DNA of 64,000 nt from Cellvibrio sp. PSBB006 (GCF_002162135.1 NZ_CP021382.1:1178001-1242000); one strand, 5' to 3'; positions 10,562 through 20,435 are shown, counted from the stretch's first letter. Notes: a model not told the origin generated them from the sequence alone. A program made the numbers and translations.

Positions 10562-11464
10562 TTAATCGAGACCCTGTTGCGCCGCTTGATTGTCTTTCTC
10601 TTCAACAACACGGCGTAAAGGTTCGACAATTGCCGGGGACGACATTTCCCGCGCACGTTCAAGTTGTTGGTCAACAGGCGCGCCCGGTCGCTCAATCTTG
10701 CGCCGCGCAATCATCAGGGCTACGCGGCGATTTTGTGCGCGGCCAGCCGGGTGTTCATTGCTTGCTACCGGTTGAAATTCTCCGAAGCCGACTGCCGAAA
10801 GCCGTTGCGGCGCTACACCGCGCGCCGCTAATAATTTTACGATGGCGCTGGCGCGGGCGGAGGACAATTCCCAATTGCTCGGGTAACGCGGGTTATTGAT
10901 AGGAATGTTGTCGGTGTAGCCTTCTACCTGAATCGGGTTGGAATAACCTTTAAGAATACCGGCGATCTCGTCGAAGATTGCCTGGGCTTGCAAACTGAGA
11001 TCGGTACCGCCGGACGCAAATAAAATGCTGTCCTTGAGTTCGATTTGCAACCATAACTCATTGCTGGATACCGACACCAATTCGTCGTTAATCAAATCGG
11101 CAAAGCGTTCGTTAACCAACGCGGATATTTCCTGGAGTTGACCGGATGACGTCGACGCCGCGTCACCAGCGCTTTCCTGCTCAACATCAATGGCACTGGG
11201 GTCGGGACTCAACGCCGGCTCGCCCACCTGGATAGGATTGATAATTTTCTCGATGGGATTGCTGGATGTGGTATCGGTCGTAATCTGGCGCGAATTAAAC
11301 GCGTGTTCAAAGGTTTCAGACAGGACGCGGTATTTACTCTGGTTGACTTGGGATATGGAATACATCACCACAAAAAACGCAAACAACAGCGTAATGAAAT
11401 CGGCGTATGAAACCAGCCAGCGCTCCTGATTAACATGTACCTCGGCGTGTTTGCGGCGTACCAT
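10562..11464 (-). CDS. motD: Flagellar motor stator protein MotD (MotB family)
   Basis: 300 residues: an N-terminal membrane helix containing the proton-path aspartate (SYADFITLLFAFFVVMYS), a linker, and a C-terminal OmpA-like peptidoglycan-binding domain (VEGYTDNIPINN, NWELSSARASAIV, GFGEFQPVASN). It anchors the stator ring to the cell wall. Together with MotC, 37 bases upstream, it forms the second stator set known from Pseudomonas. The C-terminal 60 residues are polar and charged. Confidence 0.93.
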   Translation of the reverse strand: MVRRKHAEVHVNQERWLVSYADFITLLFAFFVVMYSISQVNQSKYRVLSETFEHAFNSRQITTDTTSSNPIEKIINPIQVGEPALSPDPSAIDVEQESAGDAASTSSGQLQEISALVNERFADLINDELVSVSSNELWLQIELKDSILFASGGTDLSLQAQAIFDEIAGILKGYSNPIQVEGYTDNIPINNPRYPSNWELSSARASAIVKLLAARGVAPQRLSAVGFGEFQPVASNEHPAGRAQNRRVALMIARRKIERPGAPVDQQLERAREMSSPAIVEPLRRVVEEKDNQAAQQGLD

Positions 11465-11501
11465 TTTTTCCTGCCCCGTTTACCTGCCCCGTGCTGACAG
11501 C

Positions 11502-12242
11502 TCAGTGTAAATAGCCATTAAGTTTCAGTTCAATTGAACGCGGGTTTTCGCCGTCAGCAATCGAGATAATGCCTTCGACCATCAACTCCCGGTACTGCGA
11601 GCGCTCGTTGATACACATGCGCAACTTATTGGCGATGGGAATAAATAAAAGATTTGCCAATGCCACACCATAAATCGTCGCCACAAAAGCTACCGCAATA
11701 CCCGGCCCCAATTGTTCCGGATCTGCCAGGTTGCGCATAACATGAATCAGTCCCATCACCGCGCCGATAATACCGATCGTCGGCGCATAGCCGCCCATGC
11801 TTTCAAAAAACTTGATGGCATCCAGATCGCGCTGTTCATCGATAATTAATTCGGCTTCCATGATGCGCCGAATAACTTCCGGCTCACTGCCATCGACCAG
11901 CAACTGTAAACCCTTGCGCGCGAAACGATCTTTTTCCGAATCGGCAATATGCTCTAATCCAAGTAAACCTTCTTTACGCGCAGCATGGGCCCAGCGTACC
12001 AGTTTGCTTATGCCCTCTTTAAACGGATTATTCGGCGGGCGAAATACCCAGGGCAAAATTCTCCAGGCACGCTTCAAGCTGTTTTTTGGTGTTTGCAACA
12101 TGGCTGCACCAAAGGTACCGCCAATAACAATAAATGCCGCCGGCCCGTTGATGAGCGACTGGATGGAACCACCTTCAATAAAATTGCCGCCGATCAACGC
12201 CGCAAAACCAATGATCACACCAAGTATACTGAGCACGTCCAC
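11502..12242 (-). CDS. motC: Flagellar motor stator protein MotC (MotA family)
   Basis: 246 residues with four predicted membrane helices and the MotA signature near GGYAPTIGIIGAVMGLIHVM and IAVAFVATIYGVALANLLFIPIA. It forms the proton channel with MotD. The start is GTG at 12242, one base after the cheB stop, with GAGGTG seven bases before it; no ATG fits. The overlap-like spacing suggests coupled translation with cheB. Confidence 0.93.
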   Translation of the reverse strand: MDVLSILGVIIGFAALIGGNFIEGGSIQSLINGPAAFIVIGGTFGAAMLQTPKNSLKRAWRILPWVFRPPNNPFKEGISKLVRWAHAARKEGLLGLEHIADSEKDRFARKGLQLLVDGSEPEVIRRIMEAELIIDEQRDLDAIKFFESMGGYAPTIGIIGAVMGLIHVMRNLADPEQLGPGIAVAFVATIYGVALANLLFIPIANKLRMCINERSQYRELMVEGIISIADGENPRSIELKLNGYLH

Positions 12243-12243
12243 G

Positions 12244-13359
12244 TTACATCACCTCGCGTACCAATCGTGGACCGATGTCTTTCAAGCTCAACACCTTATC
12301 CGTTAACTGCGCTTTGGCCACCGCCATTGGCATGCCATAAATGACACAACTGGCTTCATCCTGTGACCATATGGAAGAGCCTGCCTGTTTCAATAAACGC
12401 GCACCATTACAACCGTCAGACCCCATACCCGTCAACACAACGCCCAGGACTTTATCGCCATACGTGTTGGCGGCAGAGCCGAAGGTAATATCCAGTGAGG
12501 GCTTGTAATTAACGCGATCATCGTCGGGTAAAATCTTGACGCAGCCGCCATTGCGTTTATCCAACATCAGTTGTTTACCACCGGGTGCAAGCAAGGCAAG
12601 TCCGGGCTGCAAGAGATCACCATCCACCGCTTCGCGCACGCGAATTTTGCATTGGCGATTTAATCGCTCGGCAAATGCTTTGGTAAAATTTTCTGGCATA
12701 TGCTGAACCAGCACGATGGGTAACGGAAAGTTTTGCGGCAGGCCAACCAATACTTCACTCAGCGCAACCGGACCACCGGTAGAGGCACCAATCACCAATA
12801 ACTTGGGGGGTTTCTTCAACCGATAATTATCGGCTGTCGCGCTGGAAACTTTCGGCACCGGCGCTATCGGTTTGGGTGATGCAATCGGCGCAACCGGTGC
12901 AACACTCCCGATGGGTTGTGGACGCGTCGGCGTACTGGGCAAACTTGTTCCGGAGCGATGGGCGGAACGTCCCAATGTCAATAAACGTTCGTGCAGCTTT
13001 TCTTTCAACGCGCTGGAGTTGCGCGACACCTCGGCAAAATCCTTGGGAATAAAATCCATCGCCCCTGCCGCGAGCGCATCGAGAGTAATGCGCGCACCTT
13101 CATAGGTTAACGAGGAAAACATCAGGATAGGTACAGGACGATTAGCCATGATGTGTTTGACGGCAGTGACACCATCCATCACCGGCATTTCAAAATCCAT
13201 GGTGATGATATCCGGACGCAACTCTGCGGCTTTTTCAACCGCTTCGCGACCATTGCTGGCAATACCAACAACCTGCAAGTCGGGGTGCTGACCAATAATC
13301 TCCTTCAACCGAAGTTGGAAGAAATTGGAATCGTCGACAATCAGCACCCTCAATGGCAT
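12244..13359 (-). CDS. cheB: Protein-glutamate methylesterase/deamidase CheB
   Basis: 371 residues: receiver domain (VLIVDDSNF, phospho-acceptor Asp in IITMDFEMPVMDG), a proline/serine-rich linker (about 140-185), and the esterase domain with catalytic Ser in IGASTGGP, His in VLVQHMPENF and Asp in LTGMGSDG. It removes methyl groups from chemoreceptors for adaptation. The ATG at 13359 has GGAG eight bases upstream and is preferred to a TTG two codons earlier. The partner cheR is not in this cluster. Confidence 0.95.
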   Translation of the reverse strand: MPLRVLIVDDSNFFQLRLKEIIGQHPDLQVVGIASNGREAVEKAAELRPDIITMDFEMPVMDGVTAVKHIMANRPVPILMFSSLTYEGARITLDALAAGAMDFIPKDFAEVSRNSSALKEKLHERLLTLGRSAHRSGTSLPSTPTRPQPIGSVAPVAPIASPKPIAPVPKVSSATADNYRLKKPPKLLVIGASTGGPVALSEVLVGLPQNFPLPIVLVQHMPENFTKAFAERLNRQCKIRVREAVDGDLLQPGLALLAPGGKQLMLDKRNGGCVKILPDDDRVNYKPSLDITFGSAANTYGDKVLGVVLTGMGSDGCNGARLLKQAGSSIWSQDEASCVIYGMPMAVAKAQLTDKVLSLKDIGPRLVREVM

Positions 13360-13431
13360 GAACAATACTCCGCAACGTCATACTGTGTAACAGCATCCGT
13401 TGCATTCAATAAAAGTTGATGATGTGTGGAT

Positions 13432-15708
13432 TTAATTATGTCCCCAGGAATGGGTACCGCGTGCATAGCGGCGCAACAAACCGGGCACATCGAGGATCAG
13501 GGCAATGGTGCCGTCGCCGGTAATCGTAGCGCCGGCCATGCCGGGCGTACCCTGCAACATTTTACCCAGCGGCTTGATAACCACTTCTTCCTGGCCGATG
13601 AGTTGATCAACCACAAAGCCGACACGGCGCGTACCAACGCTGACGATCACCACATGGGCTTCGGCCTGAACACGAACACTTTCCGTACCTTTTACCAACC
13701 ACTGTTTCAAGTGGAACAGGGGAATTGCCTGATCGCGAATGGCGATACACTCCTGCCCATCCACCACATGGCTTTTCCGCAAATCCATGTGAAAGATTTC
13801 ATTTACACTGGCCAGCGGCAAGGCAAAGGTTTGTTGGCCCAACATAATCATCAACGTCGGCATAATCGCCAGGGTCAGTGGCACCTTGATAATCAGACGT
13901 GTGCCCTTGCCTATCGTCGACTGAATTTCGACAGAGCCATTTAATTGGGCAATCTTGGTTTTCACCACGTCCATACCCACACCGCGACCGGACACATCAG
14001 AAATTTCTTTTTTGGTGGAGAAGCCGGGCGCAAAGATCAGATTAAACGCTTCGGTATCCGATAAACGATTTGCAGTGTCTTCATCAAACATGCCTCGTTC
14101 TACGGCAATCCTGCGCAATTTCGCGGGGTCCATACCAGCGCCGTCGTCAGTAATCGACAGCAAGATATGATCGCCTTCCTGTTCCGCCGATAACACAATC
14201 TTGCCCACACGCGGTTTGCCGCTGGCTTCGCGGATCTCCGGCAACTCAATACCGTGATCGACTGAGTTGCGCACCAAATGCACCAGTGGATCAGCAAGCG
14301 CTTCCACAAGGTTTTTATCGAGATCGGTTTCTTCACCGACCAAATCCAGATTGATTTCTTTTTTAAGACTACGCGCCAAGTCGCGTACCACACGCGGAAA
14401 ACGGCCGAATACTTTTTTGATCGGCTGCATCCGGGTTTTCATCACGGATGTTTGTAAATCGGCGGTTACCACATCGAGGTTGGCAACGGCTTTGACCAGG
14501 GCTTCATCTTGTGAACCGGTACCCAGGCGTACCAAACGGTTACGCACCAGCACCAATTCACCCACCATATTCATGATGTCGTCCAAACGCTGGGTATCGA
14601 CCCGCACGGTGGTCTCAACTGCGGGCGGCGTACCGGCAAATTCTTTTTCTGCCACTGGTGCGACAGCTGCTGGTTTTGCTGTTTTAGCCGGTTCAGATTT
14701 TGGTGCCGCTGCCGGTTTGGTGGTGTTGCTTGCCGGCGTTGCTTTTGTCGACGCAGGGGGGGGCGTGGGCGTTTTGGCTACCGGCGCTGTGGGTGCCTTG
14801 CCCTTGCCATGCAACTGATCGAGCAGCGCCTCAAATTCATCTTCAGAAATCAGATCGGAATTGTCTGTCGTGGCAGAAACGACCGGTGCTGTGTCGGTGG
14901 TTTTTTTTGCGGCGGTGTTGCCGTTTGTCGGTGCCGCGTTCGCGGGAGCATCTGCTTTGCCACCTGCCGGCCCTTTGCCTTTACCGTGCAATTGATCCAG
15001 CAACGCCTCAAATTCATCATCGGTAATATCATCATTGTTTGATGATACCGTAGCGGGTTTGGTTACCGCCGCCGGCTGATTGTTACCGGCCGGTCCTTTA
15101 CCCTTACCGTGTAACTGGTCGAGCAGCGCTTCAAATTCGTCTTCACTGATATCGTCAGTTGTGCCTGTCGCTGTCGTTTTAGCTGTGGGGTTATCATCGG
15201 CAATCGCATTAAGCAATTCTTCAAATTCTTCGTCGGTAATATCGCCCTGTGCAGCCGCGTCGGTTTCAGTGGGCTCAACAGGAGGCGTGTCGGCAGGTGC
15301 ATCGGCTTCGGCGAGATCGCGGCAGGATACCAGACGTTCCAACGCCGCTATCAAAGCAGGATCGACCGGGGGCAAGGGTTCACGTTGGGAGACCAATTCG
15401 AATTGCTGGTTTACGGCATCCAGCGCCTGCAATACTACGTCCATCAATTCAGGCGTAACACTGCGTTTGCCGTTGCGCAAAATATCGAAAAGATTTTCAG
15501 TCACATGGCAGCAATCCACCATGGGCGTTAATTGCAAAAAGCCCGCGCCGCCTTTGACGGTATGAAAACCGCGAAAGATCGCGTTCAATAGATTGTTATC
15601 GTCCGGGCGTTGTTCCAGGTCGACCAATTGTTGCGAGAGGCGCTCTAAAATCTCGCCGGCTTCCACCAGGAAGTCCTGAAGAATGTCCTCGTCGTCACCA
15701 AAACTCAT
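13432..15708 (-). CDS. cheA: Chemotaxis histidine kinase CheA with triplicated linker motif
   Basis: 758 residues. The Hpt (P1) domain has the phospho-acceptor His49 in FRGFHTVKGGAGF. Then follows a long low-complexity region (about 120-360) carrying three copies of EFEALLDQLHGKGK and one degenerate copy (EEFEELLNAI). The C-terminal part has the dimerisation helices, the ATPase (VRNSVDHGIELPE, DDGAGMDP, GRGVGMDVVK) and the CheW-like P5 domain. A standard CheY-binding P2 domain is not evident; the repeated motifs occupy its place. It lies 37 bases after cheZ. Confidence 0.95.
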   Translation of the reverse strand: MSFGDDEDILQDFLVEAGEILERLSQQLVDLEQRPDDNNLLNAIFRGFHTVKGGAGFLQLTPMVDCCHVTENLFDILRNGKRSVTPELMDVVLQALDAVNQQFELVSQREPLPPVDPALIAALERLVSCRDLAEADAPADTPPVEPTETDAAAQGDITDEEFEELLNAIADDNPTAKTTATGTTDDISEDEFEALLDQLHGKGKGPAGNNQPAAVTKPATVSSNNDDITDDEFEALLDQLHGKGKGPAGGKADAPANAAPTNGNTAAKKTTDTAPVVSATTDNSDLISEDEFEALLDQLHGKGKAPTAPVAKTPTPPPASTKATPASNTTKPAAAPKSEPAKTAKPAAVAPVAEKEFAGTPPAVETTVRVDTQRLDDIMNMVGELVLVRNRLVRLGTGSQDEALVKAVANLDVVTADLQTSVMKTRMQPIKKVFGRFPRVVRDLARSLKKEINLDLVGEETDLDKNLVEALADPLVHLVRNSVDHGIELPEIREASGKPRVGKIVLSAEQEGDHILLSITDDGAGMDPAKLRRIAVERGMFDEDTANRLSDTEAFNLIFAPGFSTKKEISDVSGRGVGMDVVKTKIAQLNGSVEIQSTIGKGTRLIIKVPLTLAIMPTLMIMLGQQTFALPLASVNEIFHMDLRKSHVVDGQECIAIRDQAIPLFHLKQWLVKGTESVRVQAEAHVVIVSVGTRRVGFVVDQLIGQEEVVIKPLGKMLQGTPGMAGATITGDGTIALILDVPGLLRRYARGTHSWGHN
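14798..15249 (-). repeat. Tandem acidic motif repeats inside cheA linker
   Basis: Four copies of a short acidic/leucine motif (centres near 15224, 15124, 15002 and 14826). Three encode the same core DQLHGKGK after DEFEALL; the first encodes DEEFEELLNAI. The copies use different synonymous codons, so the protein motif rather than the DNA appears to be conserved. Each is preceded by acidic residues and followed by an Ala/Pro/Thr-rich spacer. Confidence 0.8.
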
Positions 15709-15745
15709 TCATCAACCCTCTGCAACTTGAGTTGCGTACCCCAAG

Positions 15746-16546
15746 TTAAAAACCCAGACTCGACAACAAGTCATCAACTTCATCTTGCCCGGAAACCACA
15801 TCCGCACGCGTCGGATTAATTTGCGGCCCCTCGGCTTCTGTTTTACGTTTTTGAATCAAGGCTTCTTGGGCAGTGTTATCGGCACCGGCGGCCAAACCTG
15901 TAATTTCTTCGACTTGCCCGGCAATCCGCACCAGGCTGACCAGATCCTGTTCTACTTCATTGATCAAACCGATCACACGTTTTAGCACTTGCCCGGTAAG
16001 ATCCTGAAAACCCTGTTCCAGAATAATTTCTTGCAGATTACGCCCCAATTGCTCGGTACCAATAGCCATCTGCGCCAGGAAATCATCCATCCGGCCATAG
16101 AGCGTGCGAAACTCATCCGGTGACATTTCACGTCGTTTGAGCCGCGCCCATTGATCGCGTAACACGCTGGCTTCCTGACCGAGGTTCATCGCAATCGGCG
16201 CCGCTTCATCGACCATATCCATGGTTTTTTCGGCCGCTTTCTGGGTCAGTTCGATAACGTAATTCAGGCGATTAGAGGCATCGCGAATCTCTGAGGATTC
16301 CACCTTCGGCGGCTCTTTCGTCAGATCGGCGTCCACATGAAAATTCACAATTGCATTGTGCAATGCGCGGGTTAAATGACCGACGGATTGAAAAATATGT
16401 CGGTCCCGGGACTCAAGCATGGCGTGGATTAACTGCGAGGCATCTTCAAATTGATCACCTTGCAATTTTTCGGTCAATAATTTCGCGCACTCTTTCAACT
16501 CAGAAATGAATTCTTCGTTTTGGTGCAGCTGAAGTTCTGATGCCAT
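15746..16546 (-). CDS. cheZ: Protein phosphatase CheZ
   Basis: 266 residues, mostly helical, with the CheZ active-site segment IILEQGFQDLTGQVLKRV (catalytic Gln in QDLTGQ) and the C-terminal CheY-binding peptide DDLLSSLGF. CheZ dephosphorylates CheY-P and ends the tumbling or reversal signal. It lies between cheY (57 bases upstream) and cheA, the standard order. Confidence 0.95.
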   Translation of the reverse strand: MASELQLHQNEEFISELKECAKLLTEKLQGDQFEDASQLIHAMLESRDRHIFQSVGHLTRALHNAIVNFHVDADLTKEPPKVESSEIRDASNRLNYVIELTQKAAEKTMDMVDEAAPIAMNLGQEASVLRDQWARLKRREMSPDEFRTLYGRMDDFLAQMAIGTEQLGRNLQEIILEQGFQDLTGQVLKRVIGLINEVEQDLVSLVRIAGQVEEITGLAAGADNTAQEALIQKRKTEAEGPQINPTRADVVSGQDEVDDLLSSLGF

Positions 16547-16603
16547 TACAACGCCTTATTGTCTATTTCGCATTGTCATTCGAATCCTGTTGCGTTGTGT
16601 CAA

Positions 16604-16987
16604 TTACCCGACACGCTCGAAGATCTTTTCTATTTTTTCTTTCAGTGCCTGGGCAGTGAATGGTTTGACCACATAACCATTGACGCCCGCCTGGGCAGCT
16701 TCAATGATCTGGTCGCGTTTGGCCTCGGCCGTCACCATCAATACCGGCAGCGCAGACAGTTTTTCATCCGCGCGCACAGCACGCAGCAAATCGATACCGG
16801 TCATACCGGGCATATTCCAGTCGGTGACCAGAAAATCGAAATCGCCACTCCGCAACATCGGCAGCGCAGTCACCCCATCATCAGCTTCATGGGTGTTGGA
16901 AAACCCCAGATCTCTGAGCAGATTTTTGATAATCCGTCGCATGGTCGAAAAATCATCGACTATCAGGATTTTCATGTTCTTATCCAA
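16604..16987 (-). CDS. cheY: Chemotaxis response regulator CheY
   Basis: A single 127-residue receiver domain: acidic pocket in ILIVDDF, phospho-acceptor Asp in [13 protein letters not shown], Thr in VMVTAEA-type switch segment (MVTAEAK) and Lys in [14 protein letters not shown]. CheY-P binds FliM at the motor. The probable start is TTG at 16987, because GGAGG lies five bases before it; the ATG at 16975 is 17 bases from that site. It follows fliA by 159 bases. Confidence 0.95.
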   Translation of the reverse strand: MDKNMKILIVDDFSTMRRIIKNLLRDLGFSNTHEADDGVTALPMLRSGDFDFLVTDWNMPGMTGIDLLRAVRADEKLSALPVLMVTAEAKRDQIIEAAQAGVNGYVVKPFTAQALKEKIEKIFERVG

Positions 16988-17146
16988 TGCAACCTCCGTC
17001 TACCCATGGCGGGAATTTCATTTACTTTTAGTCTAGTCGCTGTTATTGCAGTAGCCAGTTTTTCACAGGTTTTCTGTTAGCCGAATTGATGACTCCAACG
17101 ACCCCGTTACAACGGCGCGCCAAAGTACCGGCAAAACACCGGTCGG

Positions 17147-17893
17147 TCAATCACTGCTGCGCCACTCCGCCATGCGCGCGCGCAGGCGTAAAGCAGCTTG
17201 GCTGTGGATCTGGCTGATACGCGATTCACTCACGCCCAACACCTGCCCGATTTCTTTCAGATTCAATTCTTCATCGTAATACAGCGCCAACACCAGACGT
17301 TCGCGCTCAGGCAGTTGCGTTATCGCCTGCGCCAACGAGCGCTTTAGCGCATCGCGCTGAATACCTTCGAGGGGACTGGCGAAAGCACTACTGGATTCAC
17401 TCGCATCAATGTTGCTGTCTTCTTCGCCAAAGGTTTCTTCGTAGCTGAACAGGCGGCTGCAACTGGAGTCTTGCAGCATGGCGAAATACTCTTCGACAGG
17501 AATACCCAGTTCACCCGCCACTTCGGTGTCCCGTGCATCGCGACCGGTACGCGCTTCTACCGTGCGAATAGCTTGGGCAATAAGGCGTGAATTGCGGTGA
17601 ACCGAGCGCGGCGCCCAATCACCGCGACGCATCTCATCGACGATGGCACCGCGAATTCGGATGCCGGCATAGGTTTCAAAACTCGCACCGCGCGACGCAT
17701 CATATTTTTGTGCGGCTTCCAGCAAACCGATCATGCCCGCCTGAATTAAATCATCAACCTGCACACAGGCCGGCATGCGCACCATCATGTGATAGGCAAT
17801 TCGCTTGACCAGGGGCGCATAATCTTCAACACAAATCTGATTAGCGTGTTGCTTCGTTTTATCGTACATGGCTAATCCATCGACTGCGGCCAT
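17147..17893 (-). CDS. fliA: Flagellar sigma factor sigma28 (FliA)
   Basis: 248 residues with sigma70 regions 2, 3 and 4: YAPLVKRIAYHMM, DDLIQAGMIGLLEAAQKYD, ETYAGIRIRGAIVDEMRRGDW and a C-terminal helix-turn-helix (LNLKEIGQVLGVSESRISQIHSQA). It directs transcription of late flagellar and chemotaxis genes and is held by FlgM, which is not in this window. AAGGT lies seven bases before the ATG. The order flhA-flhF-fleN-fliA is that of Pseudomonas. Confidence 0.96.
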   Translation of the reverse strand: MAAVDGLAMYDKTKQHANQICVEDYAPLVKRIAYHMMVRMPACVQVDDLIQAGMIGLLEAAQKYDASRGASFETYAGIRIRGAIVDEMRRGDWAPRSVHRNSRLIAQAIRTVEARTGRDARDTEVAGELGIPVEEYFAMLQDSSCSRLFSYEETFGEEDSNIDASESSSAFASPLEGIQRDALKRSLAQAITQLPERERLVLALYYDEELNLKEIGQVLGVSESRISQIHSQAALRLRARMAEWRSSD

Positions 17894-17926
17894 ACTGATT
17901 ACCTTCGATCACTGCCCATCGCGGGA

Positions 17927-18757
17927 TTAAGCACTGCGGGCATTGGCAGCAAGCAGCAAACGTTCAACAAAAAATTCAAGCCTGCCCGTAGGTGCACTGG
18001 GCAAGGGCCATTGATCCACCGCTTTGGCCAGGCTGCGAATGGCGAGCGCGGCTTTGCTGGTCGGGGCAAATTCCAGCAGGGCTTTTTGTTTCTGCACCGC
18101 CTTGCGTACGTTTTCATCAAAAGGAACATTCCCGAGATACTGCAAGGTCACATCGAGAAATTTTTCGCACACCGTATTGAGTTTGGTAAACATGTGTTGG
18201 CCTTCCTGGGGTGTGCGCGTCATATTAGCGACGACCCGGAAGCGTTGCATGTCATATTCTTTGTTCAGCAGTTTGATCAGCGCGTAGGCATCAGTAATAG
18301 AGGAAGGTTCGTCGCACACAACGATGATGACTTCATTGGCGGCGCGCACGAAACTGACCACCGTATCGGAAATACCGGCGGCTGTATCAATCACCAACAC
18401 ATCCACCTGATCACTTAATTCGTTAAAGGCGTTGATTAATCCCGCGTGCTCGCGCGGACTGAGCGATGCCATATGTTGCACGCCCGATGATGCCGGTACG
18501 ATCTTGAGCCCATGCGGGCCGCTGACCAGGACATCGCGCAGGCTGTGAGTACCGGCCAGTACATCGGCCAATGTATGGGTGGCTTTCAAGCCGAGTAGCA
18601 CATCGACGTTGGCCAACCCCAAATCTGCGTCTAGCAAGACGACCCGGCGACGCAGTTCAGCCAAGGCGATACCCAGATTGACAGAAATGTTGCTCTTGCC
18701 AACCCCGCCCTTTCCGCCGGATACCGCGATGACTTGTACGGGTCGCATTTGACTCAT
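17927..18757 (-). CDS. fleN: Flagellar number regulator FleN (FlhG)
   Basis: 276 residues, a MinD/ParA-type ATPase: deviant Walker A in VSGGKGGVGKSNIS, LLDADLGLANVDVLLG, VLIDTAAGISDTV-like segment (VIDTAAGISD) and VCDEPSSITDAYALIK. In Pseudomonas FleN opposes FleQ and keeps the polar flagellum single. It is encoded 126 bases after flhF, its usual partner, and 33 bases before fliA. Confidence 0.95.
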   Translation of the reverse strand: MSQMRPVQVIAVSGGKGGVGKSNISVNLGIALAELRRRVVLLDADLGLANVDVLLGLKATHTLADVLAGTHSLRDVLVSGPHGLKIVPASSGVQHMASLSPREHAGLINAFNELSDQVDVLVIDTAAGISDTVVSFVRAANEVIIVVCDEPSSITDAYALIKLLNKEYDMQRFRVVANMTRTPQEGQHMFTKLNTVCEKFLDVTLQYLGNVPFDENVRKAVQKQKALLEFAPTSKAALAIRSLAKAVDQWPLPSAPTGRLEFFVERLLLAANARSA

Positions 18758-18883
18758 GGGTCGACTAACTCCAGGCTTCTATCTCTGTTTTGACGGGTGG
18801 CCATTAGTAAAGGTGACCATCAGTATAGTTACTAATATTCAATCTGGCGCATTAATTACTTATTTTCACAAAGCCACTGGCTT

Positions 18884-20401
18884 TTAATGACGGATCGCTC
18901 TTTGGCCCACCTGCTGACGCAGCATTGACGCGGCTTTTGACACCAGTTGATGCCCGCGAGCGACCTGGATATCACGAGGAATATCCTGACCATCGGTAGT
19001 ATAGGCCACCGGTAAGCGGCTCTGCATAATTACACCCAAGGCCTCGCCCATACTTGCAGTTTCATCCAGCTTGGTCAGCACGCAACCTTTCAGACCGACC
19101 GCGCCGTAAGCGTGGATAGACGCCTTGAGCATTTGCTGCTGACTGTTGGTGGACAACACCAGATAACTTTTAACCTGGGGCTGTGCGGCCAATAATTTCA
19201 ATTGCGCCTTCAAATGCGGGTCACCATGACGGAAACCAGCGGTATCAATAAGCACCAGCGAATAATGGCGCAGGCTATGAAGCACTTGCTCCAGAGTATT
19301 GTTTTCGTCCACCACTTTCACGGGCACCCGCAGGATACGGCCGAATGAGCGCAGTTGATCATGGGCAGCAATGCGGTAGGTATCGGTAGTAACCAGTGCG
19401 ACTTTATCCGCGCCGTGTTGCAAAACATAACGGGCAGCGAGTTTGCCGATGGTGGTGGTCTTGCCCACCCCGGTCGGGCCGACAAAAGCAAATACACCGC
19501 CCTGCTCCACAATGTCTTTGCCGAGCACCGGCATCTGATGAGCCAGAGTGGCCAAGGCATCAGACCAGGCATCAGCTAATTTACGGGTTGGCTTACAGGT
19601 ACTCAGCACCTTGGCAATCGCTTCGGCAGGTAAACCAATGCGCTCCAGCCGACGACCAATGCTGGATAACACCGGCGACCCCTGAGGCGCAGGCGTTCCA
19701 CCAGTGATGCGATCCAGTTGTTGTTCCAATAAAAACCGCATATCGGCCAGTTCGGCCTGTAACTCAGAGAGTTGGATCTGCTCCTGGTTAATCGCCGGCT
19801 CAGGTTTGGTGAATAACTCATTGGACTGGAGTTTCGGTGCGCGGGCGGGCACAGGCTCTTTATGGACAGATTCTTTATAGACAGACTCTTTATAAACAGG
19901 CTCGTCATCAATCAGCGGATAACGCTCAGCTGCCGTCATGCGTGGTTTGCCTGGCACAGGCGCTTCATTCACAGCAGATGCCTCCGGCGCACGCCGGGGA
20001 ATGGCTGCATTCACCTTGGGTTGTTTGGCGGTCAGAAATTCTTTTGCAGATTCTTCGACATTACGGCTGGCCAGCATACGCAGACGCGCACGCTCGATTT
20101 CATCGGCCAGCTCTTTGCCAGTCTTGCCGGACGCCGGGCCGCGCGCTGTGCTGCTGAGACTTTTAAACGCACCAAGGACATCTTCGGCTATTGCCGGTGA
20201 GGGTTCTTGTTGCGCCATGCGGCTGGGTGCCGCCGGCTGCTGCAATTGTTGCAATCCGCTATCGTCGGCCAGGGTCGTCAGGATTTCCACGCCCTCAGCG
20301 GTGCGGTTACTGGAGAGAATAATGGCATCCGGGCCCATGGCCTGGCGGACCAGCTCTAACGCACGGCGCATATCAGCAGCAACGAAACGTTTGACTTGCA
20401 T
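18884..20401 (-). CDS. flhF: Flagellar placement GTPase FlhF
   Basis: 505 residues: N-terminal MQVKRFVAADMRRAL, a long variable basic/proline region (about 60-215), and a C-terminal SRP-type GTPase domain (FVGPTGVGKTTTIGKLAARY, TTDTYRIAAHDQL, IDTAGFRHGDP, LTKLDETASMG). FlhF sets the polar site of flagellar assembly. The ATG at 20401 has GAGGAGAAGAG before it; a TTG seven codons upstream is less likely. The variable region contains a five-residue tandem repeat (VYKES, three near-copies). Confidence 0.95.
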   Translation of the reverse strand: MQVKRFVAADMRRALELVRQAMGPDAIILSSNRTAEGVEILTTLADDSGLQQLQQPAAPSRMAQQEPSPAIAEDVLGAFKSLSSTARGPASGKTGKELADEIERARLRMLASRNVEESAKEFLTAKQPKVNAAIPRRAPEASAVNEAPVPGKPRMTAAERYPLIDDEPVYKESVYKESVHKEPVPARAPKLQSNELFTKPEPAINQEQIQLSELQAELADMRFLLEQQLDRITGGTPAPQGSPVLSSIGRRLERIGLPAEAIAKVLSTCKPTRKLADAWSDALATLAHQMPVLGKDIVEQGGVFAFVGPTGVGKTTTIGKLAARYVLQHGADKVALVTTDTYRIAAHDQLRSFGRILRVPVKVVDENNTLEQVLHSLRHYSLVLIDTAGFRHGDPHLKAQLKLLAAQPQVKSYLVLSTNSQQQMLKASIHAYGAVGLKGCVLTKLDETASMGEALGVIMQSRLPVAYTTDGQDIPRDIQVARGHQLVSKAASMLRQQVGQRAIRH

Positions 20402-20435
20402 AACTCTTCTCCTCGCTCGCAACGAGCGTTAATAC

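Noticed and set aside
14798..15249. CRISPR-like repeats in cheA
   Set aside because: Copies are in frame, diverged at synonymous sites and encode a peptide motif; spacing is irregular.
16988..17146. Sigma28 promoter before cheY
   Set aside because: A TAAA-N16-GCC pattern exists but spacing and the rest of the -10 do not fit the GCCGATAA consensus.
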